Position numbers and translations under genes: made by a program
Shown here: piece after piece, positions 33,511 to 45,330 of the stretch
How positions within the stretch are numbered: the first letter of the stretch is position 1
Layout of the letters: every line of letters starts with the position of its first letter
The notes under the pieces: generated by a model
Seen by the model: only the letters and a program-made list of their open reading frames with translations
Databases searched by the model: none
What the model was told of the DNA's origin: nothing
Assembly: GCA_036936605.1 (NCBI GenBank)
Contig: JAUPFV010000001.1
Coordinates: 118,614,771 to 118,678,770 of the forward strand
Direction of reading: 5' to 3'
Source of the DNA: Limnanthes douglasii subsp. nivea
Lineage: Eukaryota; Streptophyta; Magnoliopsida; Brassicales; Limnanthaceae
Length of the DNA stretch: 64,000 nucleotides

Positions 33511-34179
33511 AAGTTAGTTTTTCTTAGTTGAGAATCTAACTTCTACATTCGGGACTGATCACCCTGAAATTGGTTCAACATACTTGATATTGTGTTGAAA
33601 CACGTAAAAGCAATATAAATGACATATTACTTCATTCTTTAACGTGCTTATAGCATCATAAAATCTATACACAAAGAAAAAAATGATAATATCGTGAACC
33701 AATAGGAATTCACCAGAGTTATCAATTAAGTGAAAACTAAAATACTTTTTTGAAATAAGCTAGAAACAACATAAATGTATCTATACACAACCAATATGAA
33801 AATTTACTTCAGTAACACATATATGTTAGCTTTATAAGTATAAAATTACGTATGAAAGAGAGTGTATTAAACCCTTAAATGAATTCAAATTGAATAGCCT
33901 TTTTCTATAATCAACAAGCATAATATAAGTAAAATACTTCAATAAATAAAAAAATGTAAAGAAAAAGTAACAATTATTCAAGAAAAATGTTGGTATTACT
34001 AAGATATTTAGCACAACCAATATACTTGTCTATTATAGAACTTTAATAACTGATGATTAGAAAAAATAACAAGCAAATATAACGCTAACATTACCTCATA
34101 CAAAAGAGTCTTTGGGCATATTGGGACCACTTGAAGTATATTGGTCATTAGTCATGAGGTATTATATTCCAATAAGGAT
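33511..34179. other. AT-rich stretch inside element C spacer
   Basis: No coding or repeat structure was recognised apart from low-complexity A/T runs. The minus-strand frame 33832-34020 (Phe/Tyr-rich) has no known similarity. Confidence 0.5.
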
Positions 34180-36380
34180 TTTGGTGCAGCTTCTGCTGGT
34201 CTATGGCCTATACAATGAATTTCTCATTTTTTTGCCAAAATAAATAAAGGCCATTAGACACTACTCGAAGTTATTTTTATTTGGCCTTACGAAGCGCTCT
34301 CTCTCTTTAACAAGTACTCTAGTAAAAACATCTAAAGAACGTTTGGTTCTTTTTGTTGTACTTACAACTAACATGAGTTGTCTCTAATCGAAGAATTTAT
34401 TCGTTAAGAATATCTATGTCGGAAACAAATACATTTTGTTTTACCATTCTATTTTAGTACACGTCCTAAACGGCTCCAGCCAGTTTTTCAATTCTTCTTT
34501 CACACTCAGCTAACTGCGACTGAAAATAATTTGTTAATCATCTCTCATCAACTAAATTTTTTCTAAGAGGGTTTTATCGGAGGGAAAATCTCTCGTCGAT
34601 TTGGGGGCTTATTCTTTAAAGTTTCGACCATTATCGAAAACACAAACCAAAGATCAAACATTATCATCGTGCCATATTGTTTTTACCTTACCACCATATC
34701 AAAGACATTAAAAATAGTATATTATATTTTATATTTTATTTGAGAATTATAACTGAATCACCAATATTAAAAGTGAATTTAATCGACTAACCTCAAGTAT
34801 GAGCTCCACTATCCGAGCTGCCAAATCTAATATAGAACGCTCATACCCTACAGTTTGTTATTATAGTGACACCATTATTTGGGAGACTAGTTTTCCCAAC
34901 TTTATGAGGTTGTCTTAACGAAAATGTTTGATTTATATATTAAATCGCGTTTTAAAACATAATTAAGATAGATTTTGATTTTCGGACGACGAGGTCATTC
35001 TGAATGATCCCTTCCCATTTTTGTGCGAGAGGGAATAGAGGAGAAGTCTCTACCTCTACCATCAAGACAAACCATATGCCTCAATAATTGTTTCTTTATC
35101 TGAGAGTATCTTTGTAAGTTTTGTAGGATATTTTACATGCGTCGAATGACTATTGCATTCATCATTTTTCGACTTTTTTCTTATAATTCGCTACCATATG
35201 TTATATGTTTGATTTTTTTTTCAAAAGCCCTAGTATTCGGGTATAGTTAGCTTTGTTCAAACGTTGTAATTTTATATCAATTTATACATATCTCACATAT
35301 TTTATCTTTCCTTTTGTTAGGACTTCAGGATCGTAAACCACATTCTTATTACATTCTCCCTCCATCACAATAGGTTTTGGAGAAACCCCACTTTTGTGAA
35401 ATATGATTCCTTTATATGAACCAAAGTCACAAACACCTTATGCATCATAAAATATTTATCAGCTTTGGTGTTCACACTGACTTTGATCACAGGGAAATAC
35501 TTACATTTAATAAAATTATCATGATAAAAAAAATACGTAGTAAGACTTTCTCATTAGATCATAAAACTTATGCTTAAGGACTAAATTTTGTATTTCTCGA
35601 GTTTTGTTAATCGACAAAGAAACAGCCGTGCTTTATAAAAAAAACATAAAATTAATGAATGTTCATGCAAGATTATAACATGCAAATCCAAAATAAGTGA
35701 CTTACTAATTAAGGTCCAACACTCAAGGAAAGAATGTCTACCAAGAACGTATGAAAAATATGAAGCTTATCTTCCACCCATTCATGGAATTTGGAAAATC
35801 AAGGAAAATTTTGTAGTGGTTGTTAATAGATTAGTAGTAGCAAGAGCTATAATTTGGTGACATTACGATTGTAATAGCCAAAAAATGTTCCACAGATAAG
35901 GGATATTTTTCAAAATTTCAACTATTATCTAAATACATTAGTATCTTCCAGCCATTTGATATCAACTAGCTTGGACACATTCCAAAACAATCAGAAAAAA
36001 TTCTAGTAACATTAGAAGCAAGAAAAATGCACTCTTGCATCAAACACGCATGTGAATAAAAATATTTCATCACTGAAACGTGTACACAAATTTTTATCCT
36101 CCATCAGAAGCCTAATCCTCATAGATGCAAGAATTTAATTATTTGATTAGAGAATATAAGTGGTTGTTACTCGCCAACATCATGCAGCCCGTACATCATT
36201 TTCACCAAAAGATACGCGTCCATACTCATATGAATTTTTTCCTTCCCGACATTAATTCCTCTGGCGTATTGGTCACTAGCTCTTCTCTCGATTCCTCTAC
36301 AACATATATTTGGGGTAAATCTTTAATCGAGGAGAACGCATTTATTCACAAAACCTTTTGTACCTTAAATTAAAATTTCA
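34180..36380 (-). pseudogene. Possible antisense-ORF remnant of element C
   Basis: Opposite to pol, minus-strand frames show coiled-coil-like and charged pieces in the place expected for the Tat antisense ORF: QSQLAECERRIEKLAGAV near 34490, RSILDLAARIVELI near 34830, PTKLTKILSDKETIIEAYGL near 35090, and SVNTKADKYFMMHKVFVTL near 35450. Pieces are in different frames and none was matched to a named domain. Support comes mainly from position, strand and composition. Confidence 0.4.
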
Positions 36381-36904
36381 AGCTCCAAACACTTTTTGCA
36401 CTGATATTTCATCTTTGGAGTGCTTTGAATCCATTCATCTTACCTGATTACAATTCATTTTCCAACAAAACAATTAGGAAGGACAAGAAGATTTTCTTAG
36501 AATGAAGGTTGTGAGACAAATTGACAGAGATATAAAAATAGGAGTATATACAATAATATAGAAAAATTAAAGATTCGTATTTATAACTTAAATGTGTATT
36601 ATCTTGACCGTATAGGTGTCACTAATTCAACGTCTAATAAAATCATCCTAATGTTATAGACAAAGCATATAAGGGTTTGTTACTATGCTAGGGACACCTG
36701 TCGAATATTCTCTAACGAGTGTTTTATAAATATGCAACTACTTTCTCTTCCCGAGGTGAAAAATATCAAAGTTTTTATGTTAAAAAAGTAACATATATGC
36801 TCTAACTAGTTTCGGTATGCCTTCGTAGAACTACGTCACTAACCATAACTGCCACCATTATGATCGTATATGGATCGCTTAGAACACAAATGTTTAAAAT
36901 ATAT
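36381..36904. other. Intergenic, no gene recognised
   Basis: Mixed AT-rich sequence. A 3' LTR of element C could be expected here but no TG...CA unit with a partner was found. Confidence 0.45.
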
Positions 36905-36939
36905 TGTTACATAATGCCACCCCTAGATCATGCATTTTC

Positions 36940-37300
36940 GTGTAAATTGGATCTCAAAGAACCTGGCGCTCCATCTTACCGTTGTCTACGGTTTTAATGA
37001 CCCGACTGACCGTCAACCCCTTTTAAGGGATATGTATACCATAGCCTAGACCAATACCTTGAATCTTTAGATTGTCATTGGGGACTTCAATGCAATTTGA
37101 AGTTCCCATAAAATATCCAGCTCAGAAACCGTTCGAATAACTCTATGGCCTCCTTAAATGAGTGTTGTCGCACTTGTGGTCTTGAGGACCTCCGATCCAC
37201 GGGGTTTTAATTGTTCTGGTCTAATTGTTAAATTGATAACCTTATCTCTTCAAGGATTGACAAAGCTCTTGTCAATGGACTTTGAGATGACTTTTTCCCA
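36940..37300 (+). pseudogene. LINE endonuclease C-terminal half
   Basis: Readable pieces: LTVVYGFNDPTDRQPLLRDM, VIGDFNAI (metal-binding Asp/Asn motif), a CRTCGLEDLRSTGF-like segment and RIDKALVN, matching the copy at 27.8-28.15 kb (FSAIYAFNDAIDRIPLWNDL, VVLGDFNAI, DLRSTGFQFTW, KLDRVLVN). A stop and two frame changes interrupt it. The following LPRISDHTPIILNLTV-like stretch (37318-37370) holds the SDH motif. Confidence 0.82.
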
Positions 37301-37499
37301 AACTCTTATGTCCATCTTGACCTCCCTCGTATCTCGGACCACACCCCCATTATTCTCAACCTTACCGTCCCTTTTACGCCTACCCCCAAACCTTTTAAAT
37401 TCTTTAACAATTATCATTCTCACTTTCAAAGCATTATCTCCACCAGTTCGAGCCTTCCCTACATGCACAACCCTATGAAATCCATCGTTTGTAAGCTCG

Positions 37500-39300
37500 T
37501 CCGGCTTGCCCCGTCCCTTGACTCCCTTAACAAAAGAGAGTTCAGAAATATCAGTCACAGAGTCAAAGAAGCCCCGAATGCCCTTACATGGGCCCAAACA
37601 AAGCTTGGTCTCAAACCCTTCTGATAGCTCCTTTATTTCAATTAAGAGGAAGACTCCTAAAACCTACATTAACTATAACCGTGTTGAGGAATATTTTCTC
37701 AAGAAAAAATCTAAAGAGTTGTCGTTAAAGCTCGAAGACAAAAACTCTAACTTTTTCCATAACAGTATTAGGGCTCGTAAGGCCCTAAGAAAAATCATGT
37801 CTATTTCCATTCCGGATTGTAAAATCAGCATCTCTCATGGTTATATCTGACACATTCTTCCATCATCTTTATAACCTTTTGGGCTCCCCAAAACCTTACT
37901 ATTATCATGAGCTTGACACAATCAGATCCCTCATTAAGTCCTCGGTCTCGTCCACTGCTAAGTCCAATATGATTAAACCCATTTTGAATGAGGAAATAAA
38001 AGCAGCTCTTCTCGAAATCGATAGTGACAAAGCTCCCAAGGCCGATGGTTTTAATACCATTTTTTAAGCTTGCTGGCGGATTGTTATGCACGACATCTGC
38101 GACGGGATCAAGCACTTTTTCCATAAAGGTAAAATGAACCCCGCTTGGACTCAAACCCTGATTGCGCTTATCCATAAAACGGACTCCTTTTCATCCGCCT
38201 TTGACTTCAGACTCATATCTTGCTGCAATGTTATCTATAAGATTTTTTTCAAGATCATCATGCATAGAATTAAATCATACCTCCCATCACTTATTGACCC
38301 CTCCCAATCGACGTTCGTGCTGGATAGACCCATTGCCATAACATCCTCCTCACCCAGGACCTTGTGCATAGGTACCAAACCAATCGGAATGGCCTAAGAT
38401 GTGCCATTAAGATCAAATTGATGAAATATTTTGACAACGTTAGATAGGAGATTGTTTTGGACATCCTCATTGCTTTAGATTTCCCTATCACAATAATAAA
38501 TTGGATCATTCCAGTGTATCACCACTCCATCTTTTGCGGTATGCATCAATGGAAAACCCACCAGCTACTTTCAAGGGATGAAGGGTCTTCGTCAGGGAGA
38601 TCCTCTATCCCCTATATTTTTGTTATGCAGGTTCTGCGTAACATCCCCCAAGAGAAGAACCATGATCCCTCTTTCAGTTTTTATTGGAAGTGCAACAATC
38701 TCAAAATCATCAACCTTTGTTTCGCGGATGACCTTATGATCTGCTGCCGAGCTAACACATAATCCATCAATCCCATCCATGAGGGTTTTAAGGAGTTCTC
38801 GACCCTCTCTAGCATCCAGCTAAATCCAAAAAAAATTCATATCTACTTATTTAGGACTTCGCCTTCAACTAGAACCGACATCCTGAAGCTCCTAGATTTC
38901 AATGAAGGATCCTTACCTGTTAGGTATTTGAGGGTCTCTATTATCACCTTTAGACTCACCTACAACGACTGATGGCCTCTTTTTCTCAAGATCACCAACC
39001 ACATTAACTATTGGACGTCCAAGTGCCTCTCCTACGCGGGGAGACTCCAATTAATCAAATCAGTTTTCTTCGATAGCTAGGTCTATTGGTCCTCGATTGT
39101 CATCATTTCAGTCAAAGTCCTGAATGAGCTTTCCCAGATCCTCCGACATTTCCTTTGGTCGGGCTCGGAGATGAATATTTTGGGGGCTACAATTTCTTGG
39201 GACAAGGTCACTTTGTATGCAGATGAGGGCGACTTTGGGATCCCAAATCTAAAGATTTGGAATCAGGCGGTTGTCGTAAAACTTTTCCAGTTCATATTAA
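37500..39300 (+). pseudogene. LINE reverse transcriptase
   Basis: Consecutive frames give SKELSLKLEDKNSNFFHNSI (pre-RT, 37700s), LLEIDSDKAPKADGFNTIF (RT motif with KAPGPDG changed to KAPKADG, 38010-38065), WTQTLIALIHKTDS with FRLISCCNVIYKIFFKI (38145-38260), a GLRQGDPLSPIF-like stretch in shifted frame (38585-38620), and INLCFADDLMICC with intact FADD at about 38720. A CLSYAGRLQLIKSVFF piece follows (39030-39070). At least four frame breaks. It would copy the element RNA at the nicked target. Confidence 0.88.
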
Positions 39301-39319
39301 CTAATAACAAGAAATCAAT

Positions 39320-39815
39320 ATGAGCTCAATAGACTCTCACATAAAGAATAAAAAGAATAAAATCCTTTGGAAATTTCCCCGTCCTTCCAACACCAGTTGG
39401 GGTTGGAGGAAGATCCTTAATATGCGCAATCAGGACATGAAATTATACAAAATGCTCGCTGGAAATGGTAATAACACCTTGGTGTGGTATGATCCATGGC
39501 TCTTCCCAACTTTCTTATCAAGCCACTTTGGCCCTAGTATTATAAACTTGGCTCGGTTACTAAATATCACTAAGGTAGCGGACCTTCTTTGCAATGGTAG
39601 GTGGCTCTGACCCTTTCAAGCCAAGGCCCCTAGTAGGCGCATGCAACCTCACCTTACCGAAATCATGAACTTCTTTAATACCCTCCCTCCAGCTTGTGAC
39701 GCGGATGATGTTTTCCTATGGATCCCAAACAAGTCAAACCCATACTTTACCATCAAAAGCACTTACACCACCCTAAGACTAAACAAGGACAATGTTACTT
39801 GGGCCAGTTTAATTA
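39320..39815 (+). pseudogene. LINE ORF2 C-terminal region
   Basis: A 96-codon frame reads ILWKFPRPSNTSWGWRKILN and AGNGNNTLVWYDPWLFPTFL, the standard post-RT segment of plant LINEs (W.W.K.IL..R......IG.G....W.D.W). In the next frame, up to 39815, a zf-RVT start is visible (PYFTIKSTYTTLRL). The cysteine cluster itself is cut off. Confidence 0.82.
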
Positions 39816-40858
39816 AATGATCTAGGAGTTTTCAAATCTAATTTTTTGATTTTTGAATTTATATATTTAATTTTTTATGTATTTTTTTTATATGCGTTCC
39901 AGTAATAATTTTCGATAGTTTTTAAATTCTCAATTAAATTTTTTTGGACTTACCATACTTTTGGTTTTCTTTTTCAGATGCATTGAATTTATTGTATTTT
40001 AAATAGTTTCTGTGGTTTGGCCTCCAAAAACTTACGGCGAAACCTATAATTTTTATTTATTATTTATTTTAAAAAAATTTAAGGACAAATTAGATATTAT
40101 AGTAGTTTTTGTCTAGGTTGTCGAATTATCACATCAAGAGAGACCAGAGATATTAACGTAACGTAAGGAACGTTGTACTTTAGCTATAAAACAAAATGTG
40201 AGTGATTCATGAAGCTTCCATATGTGAGTGATTCATGAAGCTTCCATACCATATGTAAGCTCAAACTCAATCAATCATCTATTCTAATTTCTAAGGTATA
40301 TAACCAGACTGTCTTTTCGAAATAACCAAGTGCACTTATTGTTTCGGCTCATTGCATTGGATAAGAATCTGCGATGCTATTATTATTTATGGGCCCTTTT
40401 GGATTATAATGCCTATCTATTTAGTATAAAATTAATGATATGTTTCGTTTAAGTATTTTTCTACTTATCATATCTTGGATATAATCGATACATAAATTAT
40501 TCTCGTGTAATGTTCGATTAATCTAAGCACTTTTAATCTCGCTTCGAATACCTACTACTTATAAATAAAAAATTATAGTTCTCCTAATAGCTTTATGATC
40601 TGGATAAGGACGTAAGTCAAAATAATGAAAAAGAGACAACCTGGAATTACGACAAGAAAAATAAGTTTGTGTGTGCCACATGCCTGCATAGAAGAGTCGG
40701 TATTCTAGTTTTAACATTTTTAATTAGAACTTTTATGTATAATAAGTATGATTGTTTAAAAGATGTCTTAAATTAGATCGTGTGGTGGTGGTTTCATCCA
40801 AATTTGGTTAAATTTAAGATTTATGACACAATTTAAAAAGATAAAGTAATACCCTTTC
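39816..40858. other. AT-rich intergenic with a 26-bp tandem duplication
   Basis: No gene was recognised. Two exact adjacent copies of a 26-bp unit containing GAGTGATTCATGAAGCTTCC lie at 40197-40248. Confidence 0.6.
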
Positions 40859-41702
40859 GGTTTTTCTGGTTTACAAATTTTCGCACTTGTTATGAATATT
40901 AATTTATTTTTTATTAAATAAAATAAATTATATTTAAATAATCAATACACAAGAATTTTGGCAGTTTGTCCAACATTTATCAAACATTAATTTATATTAT
41001 CACTTGCTTAACTTTTTTCTTCAACCAATGTTTTTCGGTTTAAATCCGTATTTTTCAAGGTTGGAGTTCGGAAAAAAAAAATTAAAGTATTGTCGGTTTT
41101 GTTTTTTCAAGACGAACAAAACTAGATTCATTGGTTATATTTTTATTTTATTCATCAGTGTCTGATCTCGAATCTCGTATTTTGTGTTACTTTGGTCTCG
41201 CATGATGTAATAGAGAGATGCGAGACTACGCATGATGTAATGGAGACATGCGAGGCTAGGCATGATGTAATGGAGATATGCGAGACTAGGCATGATGTAA
41301 TGGAGAGATGTGAGATCAGACATAATAAAGTGGTTTGATGAGAGACCATACATGATAAACTGGAGCGATGCGAATTAGACATGATGAAGTGGAGAGATGA
41401 GAGACTAGACATGATGAAGTGGAGAGATGCGAGACATGTACTATTTGATGATAAAGATGTGAGATAAGACTTGGTCATATTAAATTATACAGGACAAAAC
41501 ATAATGGAACTGGGTAGATGCGATATCAGACATAATGAGGTAAACATATGCGGGAAGATGTACCATTTGATGATTAATATGCGAGACTATGGTAACTGGG
41601 TCTGACGAAAAAAAATCAAAAAGTGTCAGCAATGAATTTAGTTTTTGTTCGTTTATAAAAAAACTTATGATAGTTTCTGAATTTTTTTCCGAACTATGGT
41701 TT
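40859..41702. mobile_element. Inverted-repeat (foldback-like) element with minisatellite core
   Basis: The inner left arm 41050-41133 (TTCGGAAAAAAAAAATTAAA ... GACGAACAAAACTAGATTCATTG) is the imperfect inverse of 41630-41690 (CAATGAATTTAGTTTTTGTTCG ... TTTTTTTCCGAAC). Skipping the later LINE insertion, a weaker inverse match continues to TCTGGTTTAC at 40865 versus TAAACCAGA at 45571. The core (41134-41629) is a 30-bp minisatellite. It could be a Mutator-like long-TIR element; no target duplication could be fixed. Confidence 0.55.
41190..41590. repeat. 30-bp minisatellite
   Basis: Units such as GATGCGAGACTAGGCATGAT + GTAATGGAGA repeat about nine times up to 41460, then degenerate copies continue to 41590. 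Because 30 is a multiple of three, minus-strand frames show a ten-residue repeat around LHYIMPSLA; this is a consequence of the period, not evidence of a gene. Confidence 0.92.
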
Positions 41703-42123
41703 AAAAGATATAGATTTTTTTAAAGTAAAACAGATTTATTGAATATTAAATAAAATATTTATAAATGAGATTCTGGTGCTAGATTTTGGCGCCAAAATTG
41801 AAAATGAAAATAAAGCCAAAAATTATGTTTTTACACAAAGAATGCAAAACATGAACAAATCTTGAATGAGCTTAGCATCACCAAGCTTGAAGGAGCTAAA
41901 ACAACAGACTTTGATCAACAAAATCTTGCGGAAACATCACACGAATAAATGTTATCCACTGGAACAAGAAACTTGATCGAAAGCATAGCAAAAGGTTGAA
42001 GAACGTCAAGCTTCAATCTGATGACTCCAACCAAAGGATTTCCCTTCCCAGAAGAACAACTGCAAACTAACAAAACTCAAAGATAACAAAAGAGTCAGGA
42101 AATCCTGGTCGAGCAACACAAGG

Positions 42124-43152
42124 TTAGTGATAAGAATCGTTGTTAATATAAGGTAATCCTAGACTTTCAAGAACAAGAATAGACTTTAACTCTGCTGTAG
42201 TAGATTGGAAGTCAATTTCTTTTCTCATCTTGCAATTCAAAGTCCAACGAGCAAGCCAATCGGGTGCTCTATTTTGGTCTTTGAATATATGGTTAAGGAC
42301 GATCGAATGAGTTAAGATCCTTCTACAAAAATTTAAGATAGGAATAAGAGCCCAAGGAACAGACCCTTGACTACCATGCGTAATAAAATTAACTAACATT
42401 AGTGAGTCAGAGTTTATATCGAGATTGAACAAACCCTTCTTATTATAGAGCAGAACACCATTCTTTAACGCACGAGCTTCTGCCATTAAAGGTGTGAGCT
42501 TGTCGTAAAGGAAACCGGCACCATGAATTAAATTGCCTTCATTATCCCTAATGATGATACCAGCGCTAGCTTCACCACTATGATGACAAGATGCATAAAT
42601 GTTGAGCTTATATCGACCAGCATTAGGGTGAATCCACTTAAGGACATAAGGCCTCTTCTTATGCTCATGATAAAGATTAAAGAAGCCAAATTCCTTGGCC
42701 ATATTCAGGTCTTTTGACCAATGAATAGAGTTAAAAGAACCAGATTTGTTCATATAATTTAGAATTTTATGCACTTCATAGATAACCGTGTTAACAGATA
42801 CCTTGATGCCTTTGAATTTAGAATGATTCCTGAATTTCCAAATAACACTGTAAATTATGGAGGGAATAACAGGCCTCACGTGGTTCTTCTTGCTGGTCAA
42901 CCAAAACCAAGCCTTTGACATATGAGTAATAGTCATATACCTAAAGATTTGAATGTTAAAGTAACCTGCAAAGTGAACCCAAACAGACCAAGCAAGCTCA
43001 CAAACAATAAATAAGTGCTTAGAAGTTTTGCAATTCAAACAGAATTGGCATTTGGAGACAATTGCAATGTGTTTATGCATTAAAGCACAATTAGTATGAA
43101 TGAAATATTTAATGAGTTTCCAGTGAAGAAATGAATATTTTTTAGGAGTCAA
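42124..43152 (-). pseudogene. LINE ORF2 C-terminus: zf-RVT and RNase H
   Basis: The 342-codon open frame starts with the zinc-binding segment (CQFCLNCKTSKHLFIVCELAW, C-x2-C then H-x4-C) and ends in an RNase H of the RVT_3 type: RYKLNIYASCHHSGEASAGI, IIRDNEGNLIHGAGF, LMAEARALKNGVL (catalytic Glu), LDINSDSLMLVNFI (Asp) and NRAPDWLARW (final Asp). The first catalytic Asp, normally in the N.DG motif, is Tyr here. It ends at the natural stop before the 3' UTR. Its length makes it the best-preserved part of this LINE. Confidence 0.9.
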
Positions 43153-43153
43153 A

Positions 43154-43540
43154 TCATTCCAAATATTTTTTTAAAAAAATGGTTGGATTCATTGTGATTA
43201 AAGAGTCCCGCGTATCTTTAAGACTGAATTTTCCAGTAGAAGAAAGGCTCCAAATGATCTGATCTTTACTATCATGATGGATAAGGCAGTCACGAATACG
43301 GTTGAGATCAGAGGGACTTAATAAGTTCTCAATCCTGGAGAGATTCCATTGGTGATTTAGCCAATATTGATTAACTTTCTCAGGAGTGTACCAACTGTTA
43401 TCAATGGAATTATCAAGAGTAAGAAGAGGTCTAGAGTTAGACCACTTGTCTAACCAAAAGTCAACCAAACCTGCCCCAAGAGTCCAGTTGATGTGTTGCT
43501 CAGCTTGATGTTTGATCTTGATGAATCTATTCCAAACCAT
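43154..43540 (-). pseudogene. LINE ORF2 post-RT segment
   Basis: Reads INWTLGAGLVDFWLDKWSNS, then NLLSPSDLNRIRDCLIHHDS and DQIIWSLSSTGKFSLKD, the connector before zf-RVT in plant LINEs (canonical IG.G....W.D.W, then D.W.W..ss.G.FSvks). It abuts the next frame at a single frameshift within a T/A run near 43168. Confidence 0.85.
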
Positions 43541-43689
43541 AGATCATTTCTTGTTGTCATAAATTTGCAAATGATATAGATTCCTATAATAGATGTTGTG
43601 AATAAGATTGGCCCAAAGAGTGTTGTTATGCCTAAAGTGGAGCCAAAGCTTGCAGGAGATAGAGTTTTGAATATCAGCCAGATTTTTTA

Positions 43690-44790
43690 TTCTAAACCTC
43701 CCTCTTTGAAAGTTTTACAGACGTAGCTCCACCTGCACCAATTTATCCTATGATCCAGGCTAGTAGAGCCCCAAAAGAAATCTATTAAAGGCTTTCTCAA
43801 TTTTGTCAATAACACCACGAGGAATGGAATTACTTTGAATCCAATACAGAACAATATTCATAAATACATAGTTGATAAAAGTAATCCTCCTTGCAAAATA
43901 GAGATGCTTCGGTTCCCAGTCTGTAATTCTGTTGTTGATCTTGTTAAGAAGATTGGCATAGATAGAAGAGTTGTTATTAGTGCTGATGGTGATGCCCATG
44001 TAGTCAGTTGGGAGCAAGCTGGTACTGAAACCAATATTGTTGGATATGGAGTTGATTTTGATAGCATCCACTCCAGAGGATGTGATGACCTTAGTTTTAC
44101 TCTTGTTGATTACCTGACTAGAAATGTCCTGATACACCTACAAAAAAACACTAAGTGAAACAAGAATGGCTTCCTTGCTGTTAGTAAACAGAAGAATGGC
44201 ATCAGAAAAATTAAGGTTGTTGATGCACATGCTGCTACGACTTCTGTAATTCATATGCTTATTGTCATTAAAAAGCTTAGTTAGGCCTCTAAGGAGGACT
44301 TCTTCAGCAATGATGAAGAGGCTTGGCGATAGAGGATCACATTGCCTCAAACCTTTTGTTGTTTTGAAGAAACCTATAGAAGCACCATTAATGATGATAG
44401 ATACATTTACATTAGAACTCATTTATGAATCATAGAGGTGAATCTCTTAGAGAAACCAAAACTACTCAACACCTTGATAATTAAAGGGTGACTTAATTTA
44501 TCAAAAGCCTTACACATATCAAGTTGAATGATAATGTTACAGTCTTTTACTTTTCTGTTTAAGTCACAAAGCAGTTCTTTAGCAATTAAAATGTTAGATT
44601 GAATGTTATTGCCAGGAATGAAACTACCTTGAGTGTTAGAAATAATATTAGGTAGAATTTTAATAAGTCTATCATTCAGAATCTTGGACATAATACGATT
44701 AAGAAGAGAACACAGACTTATAGGCCTGTAATATTTCCAACTAATAGGATTAGCGGATTTGGGGATAAGGCAAATGCAAGTAGCCAAGAC
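43690..44790 (-). pseudogene. LINE reverse transcriptase
   Basis: Frames from right to left: MATCICLIPKSANPISWKYY then RPISLCSLLNRIMSKILNDR (44419-44787), QGSFIPGNNIQSNILIAKEL, IIQLDMCKAFDKLSHPLI (first catalytic Asp), then KGLRQCDPLSPSLFIIAEEV (44138-44422) and LNFSDAILLFTNSKE, where the usual FADD is FSDA and the second Asp is lost. MGITISTNNNSSIYANLLNK and ARRITFINYVFMNIVLYWIQ follow at 43760-44000. Inactive by mutation of the catalytic pair and by frame breaks. Confidence 0.9.
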
Positions 44791-44799
44791 TCATTTAGG

Positions 44800-45316
44800 A
44801 ATGTTGTTGCCTCTTATGAAATGATGCAATGCAAGAGTGAGATCATTTATGTTAAATTTCTAACATGTTTTGTAAAAAAAGAGGTTAAAACCATCCATAC
44901 ATGCCAAGCTTGAAGCTTTTAAGCGGTTGATGGTTCTCTATATTTCATCTTCACTAGGAAGATGAAGCAGGCTTTTGTTGTCTTCCTGGGTGACAATGTT
45001 TGGGATGTTGTTGAAGATAGGATGATGCATCTTCTTATTTTCATCTTGCTTATTCCTATAAGGGTAGTTAGCCAGAGCTTTAGTGAAGTAGGAGACAACA
45101 GATAAACCAATCAACTCTTTATCAGTGATCCAGGTATTATTGTCTTTGATGCCATTAATGCAGTTTTTCTTTCTTTTTTTGGTGACATAATTGTGAAACA
45201 GTTTGGTGTTGTTACCCCCATCCTTAATCCAACTAGCATAACATTTCTGGAGCCAGTATTCTTCCTCTATCTTGTGATCTTGTAAAAGGATAGCATTAGC
45301 TTTTGATAGCTTTTGC
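44800..45316 (-). pseudogene. LINE ORF2 pre-RT segment, 5' truncated
   Basis: The minus strand reads EEYWLQKCYASWIKDGGNNT, KLFHNYVTKKRKKNCINGIK and PSEDEI, the segment normally between endonuclease and RT (canonical RSR..WL..GD.NTKFFH). The similarity ends at 45316, the insertion boundary. The same open frame continues to 45462 through flanking DNA, so its upstream residues are not LINE. Confidence 0.85.
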
Positions 45317-45330
45317 AAAAGATATAGATT

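Larger units (their letters stand above)
36905..39815 (+). mobile_element. LINE fragment with endonuclease and RT, both ends missing
   Basis: The plus strand holds the second half of an L1-type endonuclease, the RT domain and the start of the C-terminal zinc/RNase H region, then stops abruptly within the zf-RVT region near 39815 (FTIKSTYTTLRLNKDN...TWASLIK). No ORF1, A-tail or target duplication was seen. Base composition is GC-richer than the flanks. It belongs to the same broad plant LINE group as the copy at 24-28 kb but overlaps it in the endonuclease, so it is not its missing half. Confidence 0.88.
41717..45316 (-). mobile_element. 5'-truncated LINE insertion with 14-bp target duplication
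   Basis: The minus-strand LINE runs from 45316 (truncated 5' end, inside ORF2 before RT) to 41717. The direct repeat AAAAGATATAGATT flanks it (41703-41716 and 45317-45330). On the plus strand a short T run follows the left copy, i.e. an A-tail at the 3' end of the LINE. Truncated 5' end, A-tail and direct repeat are the signature of target-primed reverse transcription. The region 41720-42123 is 3' UTR. Confidence 0.88.

Noticed and set aside
37250..38175. Minus-strand ORFs of 115-116 codons
   Set aside because: They lie opposite clear LINE endonuclease and RT motifs on the plus strand.
41135..41478. Minus-strand ORFs with a ten-residue repeat (LHYIMPSLA type) that look like a repeat protein
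   Set aside because: The period is a DNA minisatellite of 30 bp, so any open frame repeats every ten residues; the units are diverged and contain no domain.
43835..44158. 107-codon plus-strand ORF
   Set aside because: It is antisense to LINE reverse transcriptase motifs on the minus strand.
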